64,000 bases of DNA from positions 61,036 to 125,035 of the forward strand of contig DDTH01000011.1 in NCBI GenBank assembly GCA_002344055.1, read 5' to 3'. The DNA comes from Sphingomonadales bacterium UBA2369. Lineage in GTDB: Bacteria > Pseudomonadota > Alphaproteobacteria > Sphingomonadales > Sphingomonadaceae. The notes under the pieces were generated by a model. That model had not been told where the DNA came from. It made no database searches and saw only the letters and a list, made by a program, of their open reading frames with translations. The position numbers were made by a program, and so were the translations under genes. Below are positions 18,038 through 25,798 of the stretch, in pieces. The stretch's first letter is position 1; every line of letters begins with the position of its first letter.

Positions 18038-18168
18038 TTCATCCGCAGCTTGACCGACAGACCCCAAGGATAGCCCCGTCATTGGATGAAACCGCAAAAG
18101 CGATGGCGCGGGAAACATCCGGCTTCCCGATGTATTCTTCGCCCGAATCCTCAGAAACGGAGCCCAGA

Positions 18169-18582
18169 ATGTACCTGCCACTGTTAACCGCCGCCGCCTC
18201 GATCGCTCTCACTGCCTGCGGCAACGGTCAGCCCACTGCTACTCCGGCAGCCGGGACGGCAGCACCCGCGCCCGCGCCCGTGGCCGCCCAGACGACGAAC
18301 ATGGCCGAGCCGGTCCTTGCTCTGGGCCTCACTCGCCGGCAGCTTGAAGATGCCGAACTGCTCGACGCGACCGGCGCCGAAATCGGCGAGGTCGAGCGCG
18401 TCGTCACCGATGCCTCCGGCGCCGTCACCGGCCTGCTCGTCGAAATCGAGGACACCACGCCCGACCGCTACGTCACCATCCCGCTCGACGGCCTTACCGT
18501 CGTCACTCATGGCGACGACAACGATCTCCGCAGCACCCACACCCGCGCCGCCCTCGTGGCGATGCCCGAAACCCCGCGCTGA
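18169..18582 (+). CDS. PRC-barrel domain lipoprotein
   Basis: A 137-residue protein with a lipoprotein signal (MYLPLLTAAASIALTAC), an Ala-Pro-Thr linker, then a PRC-barrel-like domain (LLDATGAEIGEVERVVTDASG, then LLVEIEDTTPDRYVTIPLDGL). The ATG at 18169 is set by the lipobox and a GGAG site. PRC barrels bind other macromolecules, but the partner here is unknown. Second of three plus-strand genes between GTA blocks. Confidence 0.72.
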   Translation: MYLPLLTAAASIALTACGNGQPTATPAAGTAAPAPAPVAAQTTNMAEPVLALGLTRRQLEDAELLDATGAEIGEVERVVTDASGAVTGLLVEIEDTTPDRYVTIPLDGLTVVTHGDDNDLRSTHTRAALVAMPETPR

Positions 18583-18635
18583 CGGTTTCGGCCGGCGCCC
18601 ATTGCCGAAGGCATGCGACGGACTAAAATCGTCGC

Positions 18636-19124
18636 ATGCCTTACAAGATTACGGGCACGCTCAATGGCCGCATCAAGGTCCGCACGCGCAAGACCTTGGG
18701 CGAGGCAGCCGCGAAAGCGCGCAGCATGCAGATCGACGCCATCCGCGACGTGCGGGTGTTCCAGGATGATGGTCAGGAGGTCGACCCCGGCCTCATCGCC
18801 TCGATCACGCGCAACGCCGAGCACCTTGGCCGCGTGCAAAGCCTCCGAAAATGGGGCTGGTCGCTGATTTGGGCACCGTTCACTGCCTGCCTTCCGCTGA
18901 CGCTCATTTTCCTGATCAAGCCGTCATTTATTTTCGACGCTTGGCAGCTGTTCCTATTCTGCATCGCGCTTCCGCTTGCTGCCGGGCCGCTCTTCCTGCG
19001 TGCCGCGAGAAAGGTCGAGCGCGCCGGCCCTAATCCACCCGCTGCAGCACTGCCTTCACCGCCCGCGCCACCTGCCGCGAACTCGCGCCCAGTGCCCGCG
19101 CCTCACCCCCCGCCGGGGCATTGA
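18636..19124 (+). CDS. Two-helix membrane protein with long C-terminal overlap into tape-measure gene
   Basis: A 162-residue protein: a basic N-terminal domain (MPYKITGTLNGRIKVRTRKTL), which reads like a small beta domain, two TM helices (about residues 72-98 and 102-125), and a Pro/Ala tail. The last 95 bases are antisense to the 3' end of the tape-measure gene, and the Pro-rich tail is probably a by-product of that overlap. Not recognised. Confidence 0.6.
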   Translation: MPYKITGTLNGRIKVRTRKTLGEAAAKARSMQIDAIRDVRVFQDDGQEVDPGLIASITRNAEHLGRVQSLRKWGWSLIWAPFTACLPLTLIFLIKPSFIFDAWQLFLFCIALPLAAGPLFLRAARKVERAGPNPPAAALPSPPAPPAANSRPVPAPHPPPGH

Positions 19125-19590
19125 TCGTCACATTCACCTGCACCGCGCGCCCGCCCGCCGACGCCAGCGTCTCGACACGCCCGCTCGCCGTCGGCACGAA
19201 CAATTCCGGCCCGCGCTCGCCGACCAGATAGGCCCGCCCCGGCGCCACCGGGCCTCCCGTCGCCCGCCCCGGCGCGCCCAGCAGACTGCTGAACAGACTG
19301 CTCAGCAAGCCGCCTAGTCCCTGCCCGCCCGTCGCCGCGCCGATCCCGCCGCGGATCGCCGCCGCCGCGATATCGCCCATCATCGCCAGCACCGTCGCCT
19401 TCAATTCCTCGAAGCCGAACTTGCCGGTCCGCACTGCCCGCACCAGCGCGCTCTCGAGCCGCTGTCCGGCCCTCTCCACGCCGCTGGCGAAAGGCCCGTC
19501 CAGTTCGCTGCGCATCGCCGCCACGTCCCGGGCGAACGCACCCGTATCGGCCCGCACGCTGACGATCAGCCGCTCGATTTCCTCATCCAT
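19030..19590 (-). CDS. Short phage tail tape measure protein, RcGTA gp11-like
   Basis: A 186-residue protein. N-terminus MDEEIERLIVSVRADTGAFARDVAAMR, glycine/alanine-rich middle (AAAAIRGGIGAATGGQGLGG) and C-terminal PGRAYLVGERGPELFVPTASGRV, the last a hallmark of tape-measure C-termini. It is much shorter than phage tape measures, as in Rhodobacter GTA, whose tail is short. It overlaps the chaperone gene upstream by 8 bases. Confidence 0.92.
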   Translation of the reverse strand: MDEEIERLIVSVRADTGAFARDVAAMRSELDGPFASGVERAGQRLESALVRAVRTGKFGFEELKATVLAMMGDIAAAAIRGGIGAATGGQGLGGLLSSLFSSLLGAPGRATGGPVAPGRAYLVGERGPELFVPTASGRVETLASAGGRAVQVNVTINAPAGGEARALGASSRQVARAVKAVLQRVD

Positions 19591-19807
19591 CGGGAAACAT
19601 CTCCCTCAACCGCGCGAGGTCCGCCGCGCTCGCGCCATCGCCAGCGTCCCCCGCCATCGCCCGGACCACCGCGCCCAGTTCCGACGGCGTCGCCCGCCAG
19701 AATTCCTCCGGCCGCCACCCGAGCAGGGCCCCGGCAAGCCCCGCCAGCCGCCCCGCGCAATCGCTAAACCCGGGTTCCCGCGAAAGTACCACTTTCGCGG
19801 GGTTCAA
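19583..19807 (-). CDS. Phage tail assembly chaperone (rcc01693/TIGR02216-like)
   Basis: A 74-residue protein containing ALLGWRPEEFWRATPSELGAVV, the core of the small chaperone found between gp10 and the tape measure in GTAs. The start is a TTG at 19807 that overlaps the gp10 stop as TTGA, with AAGGTG just upstream. No ATG is available. Residues 3-11 are read from a perfect 10-bp hairpin (19777-19801), so the N-terminus is repeat-derived. Confidence 0.82.
   Translation of the reverse strand: MNPAKVVLSREPGFSDCAGRLAGLAGALLGWRPEEFWRATPSELGAVVRAMAGDAGDGASAADLARLREMFPDG
19777..19801. repeat. Hairpin repeat CCCGCGAAAG/CTTTCGCGGG inside the chaperone gene
   Basis: A perfect 10-bp stem with a 5-base loop, followed on the minus strand by AACCCGGG. 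It resembles the dispersed CCCGCGAAAGCGGGAACCC repeats of alphaproteobacteria. It encodes residues near the chaperone N-terminus in frame. Confidence 0.7.
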
Positions 19808-20112
19808 ATTGCACCTTGCAGGATCTGCCGCAGCAGCCCTTTCAGCACCGGCGCCACCTTCGCCAGCCCCGCCTCCGCCACCGCCGCGCCGACATGCTCG
19901 CGGGTCAGCCCCTCCGGCCGCTCCCGCACGCAATGCCAGAACAGCCCCACAGTCTCGGCCAGCGTCAACCGCCCTTCCGCCGCCCGCTCCACCAGCGCGA
20001 ACAGCGATCCCAGGTCGCCCTCCGCCGCGACCAGAGCCTCGAAGCTCGGCCGCAGCACCAGCCGCGTCCCCCCGACGCAAAGCTCTTCCTCGCCCCGCAC
20101 TGGATTGGCCAT
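19804..20112 (-). CDS. GTA gp10 family protein
   Basis: A 102-residue protein: MANPVRGEEELCVGGTRLVLRPSFEALVAAE then ERAAEGRLTLAETVGLFWHC. This is the gene-transfer-agent gp10 family located between the major tail protein and the chaperone. The start overlaps the tail-tube stop by one base. Confidence 0.9.
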   Translation of the reverse strand: MANPVRGEEELCVGGTRLVLRPSFEALVAAEGDLGSLFALVERAAEGRLTLAETVGLFWHCVRERPEGLTREHVGAAVAEAGLAKVAPVLKGLLRQILQGAI

Positions 20113-20519
20113 CAGACCGCGCTCACCGCGCCGCTGCTCTCCAGCGCCAGCGTGTAGGTCCGCTCGCCATTATAGTCGCCCGCATAGTCGAGCCGCGTCA
20201 CCAGGAAGCGCCCGCGCATCCTTTCCCCGCCCTCGAAGCTCAGCTCGTAATCGTCCAGCATGCCGCCGAGCGCATTGCCCTTCAGCCGCGTTTCCGCCGC
20301 CGAGCCGGTGAAGATTCCGCTCCCCGCCACCGATACGGAGCGCACGCCCGCGCCCGACAGCAGCTCCCGCCAGCCGCCGCTATCCTTGGACGTGACGTTC
20401 ACCGCCTCGCCATTCACGCTCAGCTGCGTGGTCCGCAGCCCCGCGACCGTCGCATAGACGATCGGCGAGCCGCCATCGCCGACCTTCAACAGGAATGCAC
20501 TTCCCTTTTGCGCGCTCAT
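20112..20519 (-). CDS. Major tail (tube) protein, TP901-1 type, RcGTA gp9-like
   Basis: A 135-residue protein: GSAFLLKVGDGGSPIVYATVAGLRTTQLSVNGEAVNVTSKDSGGWRELL then FTGSAAETRLKGNALGG. These are the signatures of the phage major tail protein, TP901-1 family, which polymerises into the tail tube. First gene of a GTA block of four (gp9, gp10, chaperone, tape measure). Confidence 0.93.
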   Translation of the reverse strand: MSAQKGSAFLLKVGDGGSPIVYATVAGLRTTQLSVNGEAVNVTSKDSGGWRELLSGAGVRSVSVAGSGIFTGSAAETRLKGNALGGMLDDYELSFEGGERMRGRFLVTRLDYAGDYNGERTYTLALESSGAVSAV

Positions 20520-20566
20520 GGCTCATTCTCCTCCACATTGGTTCGAGTCGTTCGGGGGAACGAAAA

Positions 20567-20890
20567 ATGCTTATTTCTTCGCTACTTGGCTTTGCCGCGA
20601 TGGCGGCGACGCAGCCCGATCCCACCCGTGCCTCGCGTGAGGCGTTCAGCCGCTGCCTGTTCAGCTATGCCGAGGCTCAGGCGCGGGAACGCACCGAACT
20701 CGCCGCGTTCGAGACGGCCCTGGCGCAGCAATGCATGAACGAGGAACGCGCCTTCCGCGAAGCGATCCGCGCCCAGCAGGCCTCGCTGCGCGTACCCGCG
20801 GCCGAGATACAGGAAATCACGACGATGGAAGTCGAGGACGCCCGCGCCAACACCAAGGCCCGGTTCGAGGACGCTACCACCCCGCGCTGA
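20567..20890 (+). CDS. Small secreted helical protein inserted in GTA cluster
   Basis: A 107-residue protein with a short signal peptide (MLISSLLGFAAMAATQ), then a charged, probably all-helical part with two Cys (SRCLFSYAEA and ALAQQCMNE). Start at 20567 after GGGGGAACGAAAA. It lies opposite to the GTA genes between gp9 and gp8. Not recognised. Confidence 0.65.
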   Translation: MLISSLLGFAAMAATQPDPTRASREAFSRCLFSYAEAQARERTELAAFETALAQQCMNEERAFREAIRAQQASLRVPAAEIQEITTMEVEDARANTKARFEDATTPR

Positions 20891-20896
20891 GGCGGC

Positions 20897-21292
20897 TCAC
20901 GCGCGCAACATCCGCGCCCGGTAATCCAGGGATCCGCGCCAGCGCGGCCCATCCTCGCGCACCGAGCGCGACCGCACCATCGCCAGCGTCACCAGCCGCC
21001 AGCCGGACCCAGGCTCCGGCCCGATCGCCTCGAGCCGCGCCCGTGCCGCGGCAATCAGCCCGCGCACCCGCCCCGGCTGCTCGCCGCCGCACGCGATGGT
21101 GACCGCGAAGCGCAATTCCGCCCCGGCGCCGCTCTTGTGCCCCCAGTCGCTTTCCGGCCCGATCTCGATCGTCGCTGCCGCATCGCCAGCCTGGACCGGC
21201 CGCCCGTCCGCGACCTGGCTCAGCCCCGGCACCTCGCGCAGAGCCGCCAGCAAGGCCGCCGCCAGCGCGCCGGCCGCTCCCTCGTCACTCAT
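20897..21292 (-). CDS. DUF3168 protein, RcGTA gp8-like tail terminator/completion protein
   Basis: A 131-residue protein with ESDWGHKSGAGAELRFAVTIACGGEQPGRVRGLIAAARARLE, the DUF3168 pattern. The family sits at gp8 in GTAs and acts at the head-tail/tail-end joint. It overlaps the preceding small gene by 8 bases. Confidence 0.9.
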   Translation of the reverse strand: MSDEGAAGALAAALLAALREVPGLSQVADGRPVQAGDAAATIEIGPESDWGHKSGAGAELRFAVTIACGGEQPGRVRGLIAAARARLEAIGPEPGSGWRLVTLAMVRSRSVREDGPRWRGSLDYRARMLRA

Positions 21293-21500
21293 CGCAAGCC
21301 TCCTTTATGCCCCAGCGCAAGGCGGCCGACCGGTCGTAACGCCGTGCCAGCCCGCGCCCGGAAATGTTCACCGCGTCGCCGTCGATGCCGACCGCGACTC
21401 CCGGCACCGCCGCCGCGATCCGCCGGGCGATCCGCTCCCGCCGCTCCCCGGCGCGCTCCCGCGCCAGCGCCTCACCGCTTTGCTCCAGCCGCTCGAACAT
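21285..21500 (-). CDS. Small head-tail joining protein candidate (gp7 position)
   Basis: A 71-residue, Arg-rich protein (MFERLEQSGEALARERAGERRERIARRIAAAVPGVAVGIDGDAVNISGRG). The ATG at 21500 shares a base with the gp6 stop (TGATG). It occupies the gp7 position between gp6 and gp8. The end (DAVNISGRGLARRYDRSAALRWGI) resembles small HK97-gp10-type proteins, but the assignment rests mainly on position. Confidence 0.7.
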   Translation of the reverse strand: MFERLEQSGEALARERAGERRERIARRIAAAVPGVAVGIDGDAVNISGRGLARRYDRSAALRWGIKEACDE

Positions 21501-22027
21501 CAGCCCAGCCGCAGCCGCCGCCACGGCCGCCACAGGGCCGCGACGCTCGCGGGCGGCGGCCCCTCATGCTCTCCGCGCGCCGCATAGAGATGCGCCGCCA
21601 ACCGGGCGATGCCCTGCCGCAGCGGCTCCGGCACGCCGTTCCAGTCCTCCGCCAGCCCCGCGCTGAACGTCACCGCCGCCCGGCCGCTTGTGCCGCGCCA
21701 GGGCACCCGCACCCAGCCCTCGCCGGCCGCGTCCACGTCGATCGCATAGTCCGGGGCAGCCAGCGCCACCTCGCCGCCGTCCGCCGACAGCGCCGCAACC
21801 GTATCGATCGACCGCACCGGCGCCGCCGCCAGTCGCGTCCACGTGCCCGTAGCCGCGATCGTCTCGGCCACTTCCCGCACGATCAGCGCCCGCCCGATGA
21901 AGGCCTCGCACGATGCCGCCGCGCTGCGCACGAAACCGGCGATCAGGGCATCCTCCTCGCTCGTCGCGATCCGCAGCAGAGCCTTCACTTCCGCCACCGC
22001 GACCGGCGCGGGCGCCACCTCCGCCAT
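21500..22027 (-). CDS. Phage head-tail connector protein, RcGTA gp6-like
   Basis: A 175-residue protein with VAVAEVKALLRIATSEEDALIAGFVRSAAASCEAFIGR at the N-terminus, the gp6/phiE125-gp8-like connector pattern, and YDAG-type C-terminal region VPEPLRQGIARLAAHLYAAR. The start at 22027 is set by a one-base overlap (TGATG) with the preceding gene. The frame is open upstream to 22336 but non-homologous there. Confidence 0.9.
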   Translation of the reverse strand: MAEVAPAPVAVAEVKALLRIATSEEDALIAGFVRSAAASCEAFIGRALIVREVAETIAATGTWTRLAAAPVRSIDTVAALSADGGEVALAAPDYAIDVDAAGEGWVRVPWRGTSGRAAVTFSAGLAEDWNGVPEPLRQGIARLAAHLYAARGEHEGPPPASVAALWRPWRRLRLG

Positions 22028-22308
22028 CACCGTTCCTCCACGCGAATGATCAGCGACCGTTCGTCCACCCGCCCGTCGGACAAAGTGACGCGATTGCCGA
22101 CGCTGTAGACATGTCCGGCGACCCCGCCGGTCAACGTCGCCGCGGTCCGCAGCAGGTCGAAGCTCGACCCGTCCACCGCGATCCCGCCAGGCTCGGCGGG
22201 CGTCACCGCCCAGCTGCTCGCGGCGATCGTCTGCCCGTCGAGATAGCCGCCGCCCCAGTCGATCGCATAATCGACCCGCGATTGCGGATCCTTCAGATAG
22301 AAGCTCAT
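22027..22308 (-). CDS. Small beta-rich protein of the GTA head-connector block
   Basis: A 93-residue protein (MSFYLKDPQSRVDYAIDWGGGYLDGQTIAASSWAVT, then TGGVAGHVYSVGNRVTLSDGRVDERSLIIRVEER) with an Ig/FN3-like strand pattern. Similar small beta proteins sit beside connectors in some siphophages as fibre-tail adaptor or head-decoration proteins. The exact family is not recognised. Tightly coupled to gp6 (TGATG). Confidence 0.72.
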   Translation of the reverse strand: MSFYLKDPQSRVDYAIDWGGGYLDGQTIAASSWAVTPAEPGGIAVDGSSFDLLRTAATLTGGVAGHVYSVGNRVTLSDGRVDERSLIIRVEER

Positions 22309-22316
22309 GTTTTCTC

Positions 22317-22380
22317 CTTTCCCCTCTCCCGTTCAAGGAGAGGGAGGGACCCGCCGCGAAGCGGTGGGAGGGTGAGGGTC
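22317..22380 (+). repeat. Dispersed palindromic repeat, variant (CTCTCCC..GGGAGAGG type)
   Basis: CCCCTCTCCC, loop, GGAGAGGGAGGGACCCGCCG, then a GCGAAGC hairpin and GGTGGGAGGGTGAGGG. It has the same architecture as family 1 with different stems. It fills the gap between a 58-residue ORF and the 93-residue protein gene. Confidence 0.75.
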
Positions 22381-22557
22381 CTAGGGCCGGGTCGCGCGGG
22401 TGGCGGCTTCGCGACCAGGCGCCGAGATCTGCTCACGCTCAGGCCCCGCACCCTCCACCGTTCCCGCCGGCCGCGGCCCGCCCAGCTCCGTCGCCAGCCG
22501 CCGCAGTCCGGTATCGCTCACCGCCCCGGCGGCGATCGCCCGCCCGTCCATGCTCAT
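22381..22557 (-). CDS. 58-residue ORF coupled to the fibre-like gene
   Basis: An ATG at 22557 overlaps the stop of the fibre-like gene as ATGA. The stop TAG is at 22383-22381. The product (MSMDGRAIAAGAVSDTGLRR, then Gly/Pro/Glu-rich) is polar and shows no TM segment. Its C-terminal part abuts a repeat. Support is the coupling and open frame only. Confidence 0.45.
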   Translation of the reverse strand: MSMDGRAIAAGAVSDTGLRRLATELGGPRPAGTVEGAGPEREQISAPGREAATRATRP

Positions 22558-23741
22558 GCGCCGATCAGCCCGTGAGCGGTGAGATCGTCGATCAGCGCCT
22601 TCACCCGCTCCGCGAGTTCGGCCGTGGTCACGGTCGAGGTCGCGAACCCGGTCCGCGCCGCCGTCCCGCTCGCCGCGCTCCAGCCCGTGCGGCGCCCGCC
22701 GACCACCTGGTTCCCGGCATATTGGATCGGCACGATGAAATTGGCGGCGCTGGCATTGATCGTCAGGCGGTCGCCGCCGCTGATGTTGATCCCGACCTGC
22801 GATCCGCCGATGCTCAGCGGCATCGCGGCCCCGGCGACGGTGATCGGCAAGATGTAGCCGGTCCCGCCATAATATTGGAACGTGATGCCATCCACGTTGC
22901 GCGCCGCGATGATGCCGCCGAAGATGCCGCCGGCCGCGCCGGACACGCGCGCGCCGCAGATCACATGACCCGAGAAACTCTGCGCGGCGCTCCAGCTGTT
23001 GGCACCGTTCAGCAGCGGCACATTCGCCCCCGACGTCCCGGTCGCCTGCGTCGCCGCGCTCCCCAGGCCCAAGGTCGCCCGCTGGGCGGCCGCGTCGGCA
23101 TCGTCGACCAGCGCCCGCCCCGCCGCGCTGAACGCCGCCAGCGCCGCCGTCCCGGCCCCGGTGAAATAAGGCAGCCGGTCCGCCGCCGAGCTCAGCCCCG
23201 CCAGCGCGCCCAGCTCCGCGTCCAGCGGCTGATAAGCGCCGTCATGATGATGCCCCGAAGGCGCATAGACGCCGGCATGATCGTGTCCGGCGGCGGCATA
23301 GTCCACATCATGATCGTGTCCGCTCGCCGCATAGGCAGCATCGTGGTGATGACCCGTCGCCGCCTTGCCGGCCAGCGCCGCCGCCAGCCCCTCGACATCC
23401 TCGACCTCGATCGGCCCGCCGCCGCTCGCTTCCTGCTGCGCGAACCAGTGCGCCGTGGCGGTCAGCGCCACCGTCTTCAGCCCCGGCGAGAAGGCCACCG
23501 CCGCCTCCCCGTCCGAAGACGCCGCCGCCGACCGCACCAGCAGCCCGTCTGCGATTGCGCCCTGGCCCGTCTCCCACTCGCCCGGATGCGTCACCCCGGC
23601 GATGCAATAGAGGAACGTCGCGCCCTCGGGCACCGCATCAGCAAAGCGCCGATGCCCCGGCAACGCCCCCGCCAGCGGCAGCGCCCCGGTCCCCGTCCCG
23701 TAAGACGCCTCCCGCACCAGATCGGCAAAGAATAGGGACAT
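22554..23741 (-). CDS. Tail-fibre-like protein with 11-residue HxH repeats, located after the capsid gene
   Basis: A 395-residue protein. Four HxH motifs at residues 131-133, 142-144, 153-155 and 164-166 are spaced exactly 11 residues apart (GHHHDAAYAAS GHDHDVDYAAA and so on). HxH motifs in phage fibre tips such as T4 gp37 bind iron and hold trimers. The C-terminal part is Gly/Ala/Ser-rich beta-type sequence, and the last 20 residues (AELAERVKALIDDLTAHGLIGA region) are coiled-coil-like and resemble the DUF2793 protein end. A fibre gene between capsid and connector genes is unusual. Confidence 0.78.
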   Translation of the reverse strand: MSLFFADLVREASYGTGTGALPLAGALPGHRRFADAVPEGATFLYCIAGVTHPGEWETGQGAIADGLLVRSAAASSDGEAAVAFSPGLKTVALTATAHWFAQQEASGGGPIEVEDVEGLAAALAGKAATGHHHDAAYAASGHDHDVDYAAAGHDHAGVYAPSGHHHDGAYQPLDAELGALAGLSSAADRLPYFTGAGTAALAAFSAAGRALVDDADAAAQRATLGLGSAATQATGTSGANVPLLNGANSWSAAQSFSGHVICGARVSGAAGGIFGGIIAARNVDGITFQYYGGTGYILPITVAGAAMPLSIGGSQVGINISGGDRLTINASAANFIVPIQYAGNQVVGGRRTGWSAASGTAARTGFATSTVTTAELAERVKALIDDLTAHGLIGA

Positions 23742-23753
23742 GATAATCTCCCC

Positions 23754-23811
23754 AAAATCCTCCCCTCGTTTTCGAGGGGAGGGCGACCATGCGAAGCATG
23801 GTGGAGGGGCC
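23754..23811 (+). repeat. Dispersed palindromic repeat, family 1, copy c
   Basis: AATCCTCCCCTCG TTTT CGAGGGGAGG, GCGACC, ATGCGAAGCAT hairpin, GGTGGAGGGGCC. A further GCTCGCGC..GCGCGAGC hairpin follows to 23832. It lies between the capsid stop and the fibre-like gene start. Confidence 0.85.
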
Positions 23812-23840
23812 GCTCGCGCCCTTGCGCGAGCGGAACGGAG

Positions 23841-24950
23841 CTAGGCGCTGAACTTCAGCAGCTTGATCGCCTCGCTGTTCATCACCTGCCCGCCCACGCG
23901 CCGCGTCGCGTAGAAGTGGACGAACGGCTTGTTGGTGAACGGATCGCGCAGGATCTGCGTCTCCTGCCGCTCGGCGATCAGATAACCGGCGCGGAAATTG
24001 CCGAAGGCGATCGACAGCGCATCCGTCGCCACGTCCGGCATGTCCTCGGCCTCGATCAGCGGATAGCCCAGCAAAGTATCCGGCTGCCCCGAAACCAGAC
24101 CCGGCTGCCACAGGAACGCACCGTCCGTCGTCTTGAACTTTCGGATCCGCGCCGCGGTCGCACTGTTCATCACGAAAACCGCCCCCTGCCGGTACGGCGC
24201 GCGCAGCGCCTGCACCAGGTCGATCAGCTTGTCCTGCGGATTGCTTCCCGGAAACGCCCCGGCCGCGCCCGTCTTGATGAATTGCAGCGACCCGAATGCC
24301 CGCACCCCGTCCACCTCGTCGGTCGACGTCGCCGCCAGGAAGCCCTTCGGCTTGTTCGTGCCATTTCCCGACACGAACGCCGCCCCCTCGGCCCGCGCGA
24401 ATTCCCGCGCGATCTCGTCGGCCAGCCACGCCTCGACGTCGAACGCGGCATCGTCCAGCATCGCCTGGCTCGCCGCCGGATTGGCGAACAGATGCCCGCT
24501 CGGCGGCGCCACCTCATGGAAGACCGGCGTCGCAGTTTCCGCCCGCGCCCCGGTCTCGCTCGCCCAGCCGGACGGCGTCCCGCCGCTCGTCACCAGCTTG
24601 CGATAACCGGCGCTGCCCACCTTCACGACGCTCGCAATCGCCCGGATCGGCGAGATGGCGGTCAGCACCCGCTCGATCGCCGCATCGATCTCGTCCGGCA
24701 CAGCATAGCCGCCCGCCGCGTCGCTGGCGCCCGACATCGCCTTCAGCTCGACGCCATGCTCCAGCCCGCGCCGCAAATAGCGCTCCACGAACGGCGAAGC
24801 CTCCGCTTTCGCACCCGACAGCAAGGGCCGCTCGCTCTCGGCGATCCGCGCCGTCAACGCCGCGACCTCCGCCCGCAACGCCTCCGCCTCGACATGGCTC
24901 TCCTCAAGCGCCTCGAACGAGCCTTCCAGATTCTCCGTCACTTCCACCAT
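23841..24950 (-). CDS. HK97-fold major capsid protein, RcGTA gp5-like
   Basis: A 369-residue protein. N-terminal coiled-coil scaffold (about residues 1-45), the processing region near SPFVERYLRRGLEHG, then capsid-core motifs GYAVPDEIDAAIERVL, KFKTTDGAFLWQPG and LLGYPLIEAEDMPD. It forms the head shell after cleavage by the prohead protease. The start at 24950 has GGAGAGG upstream. A terminator-like hairpin lies in the leader just before the gene. Confidence 0.96.
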   Translation of the reverse strand: MVEVTENLEGSFEALEESHVEAEALRAEVAALTARIAESERPLLSGAKAEASPFVERYLRRGLEHGVELKAMSGASDAAGGYAVPDEIDAAIERVLTAISPIRAIASVVKVGSAGYRKLVTSGGTPSGWASETGARAETATPVFHEVAPPSGHLFANPAASQAMLDDAAFDVEAWLADEIAREFARAEGAAFVSGNGTNKPKGFLAATSTDEVDGVRAFGSLQFIKTGAAGAFPGSNPQDKLIDLVQALRAPYRQGAVFVMNSATAARIRKFKTTDGAFLWQPGLVSGQPDTLLGYPLIEAEDMPDVATDALSIAFGNFRAGYLIAERQETQILRDPFTNKPFVHFYATRRVGGQVMNSEAIKLLKFSA

Positions 24951-24969
24951 TACCCTCTCCTCTTCACCC

Positions 24970-24996
24970 AAAGAAAAAGGCGGCCGAAGCCGCCTT
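24970..24996 (-). terminator. Terminator-like hairpin in the capsid leader (possible attenuator)
   Basis: A perfect 8-bp stem AAGGCGGC/GCCGCCTT closed by a TTCG tetraloop (24977-24996 on the minus strand), followed by TTTTTCTTT. It sits 20-45 bases upstream of the capsid start codon. No minus-strand gene ends nearby (the closest is at 25799), so it is placed as a leader element. Confidence 0.75.
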
Positions 24997-25083
24997 GTCG
25001 TCACACCCAAGCATCGCCATCCCGGACTTGATCCGCCGCCGGCCTTCCTTTCCTTCGGCTTTTCCCCTCTCTAATCGCGTCGC

Positions 25084-25698
25084 ATGCGGTTCGATCACCA
25101 GCAGGCTTTCGCGCCCTACCTGTTACCCGGCGAGCGCTTGCTTTGGTCCGGTGCCCCGCATCAGGGTATCGTGTTGCGGTCGGACGATATGTGGCTGATC
25201 CCGGTCAGCCTGCTATTCTGCAGCGTCATCATTGTCTGGAACGTGGGCGTCTGGAGTACCGGAGCCCCTTCCGCATTCATCCTTTTCGGGACCGCATTCC
25301 TGGCGCTGGGTCTGTACGTCCTGCTCGGGCGTTTCCTGCATGACGCCATCATCCGGCGCCGCCACCTCTATGCCGTATCCAATCGCCGGATCTTGCGGCT
25401 GGATCGCAAGCCGTCCGCGCGCTTCTCAAGTCTCGACCTGGCCGCCTTGCCTGGTCTCGAACTGCAGGAACATGCGGATGGAGCCGCCTCGATCCTGTTC
25501 GACCCCCGGCACTCGCCGTTCGGCCTGTGGCTTCGACCCGGTTTCGAGTTTTGGGTGCCTTCCGTCGCCCGCGCGATCAATTTCTACCGGATCCCGGACG
25601 GTCGCGACGTCCACCGCATGGTCGCACGTCTCCGCACCGGCGAGAATGTCGATGCGCCCCCGGCCCGATCGTCCGCCTCGCCCTTCCCCCGCCTCTAG
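25084..25698 (+). CDS. PH-like domain membrane protein (paralogue of 26535-27095)
   Basis: A 204-residue protein: an N-terminal cap YLLPGERLLWSGAPHQG, two TM helices (about residues 38-78), then HLYAVSNRRILRL, the YxVTxxR motif of bacterial PH domains. The gene at 26535 has the same plan (FLLTGERLLWTGRPTRG, TIYAVTDRRLLRL). Function unknown. It lies opposite to GTA genes between protease and capsid. No clear terminator in the 100 bases that follow. Confidence 0.72.
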   Translation: MRFDHQQAFAPYLLPGERLLWSGAPHQGIVLRSDDMWLIPVSLLFCSVIIVWNVGVWSTGAPSAFILFGTAFLALGLYVLLGRFLHDAIIRRRHLYAVSNRRILRLDRKPSARFSSLDLAALPGLELQEHADGAASILFDPRHSPFGLWLRPGFEFWVPSVARAINFYRIPDGRDVHRMVARLRTGENVDAPPARSSASPFPRL

Positions 25699-25798
25699 AG
25701 CGATTTCAAGCCGGGTGGCATCGCCCGGCGACTCGGGAAACGCGGAAAATCAAGAATCTAGAGCGACCGGGCCGCTCGCAGACGAGCCGAAAGACGCC

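Noticed and set aside
15934..18582. An 882-codon plus-strand open frame
   Set aside because: It is antisense to the DUF2460 fusion gene, Arg/Pro-rich and without domain patterns. Only its last 137 codons (from 18169) are a real gene.
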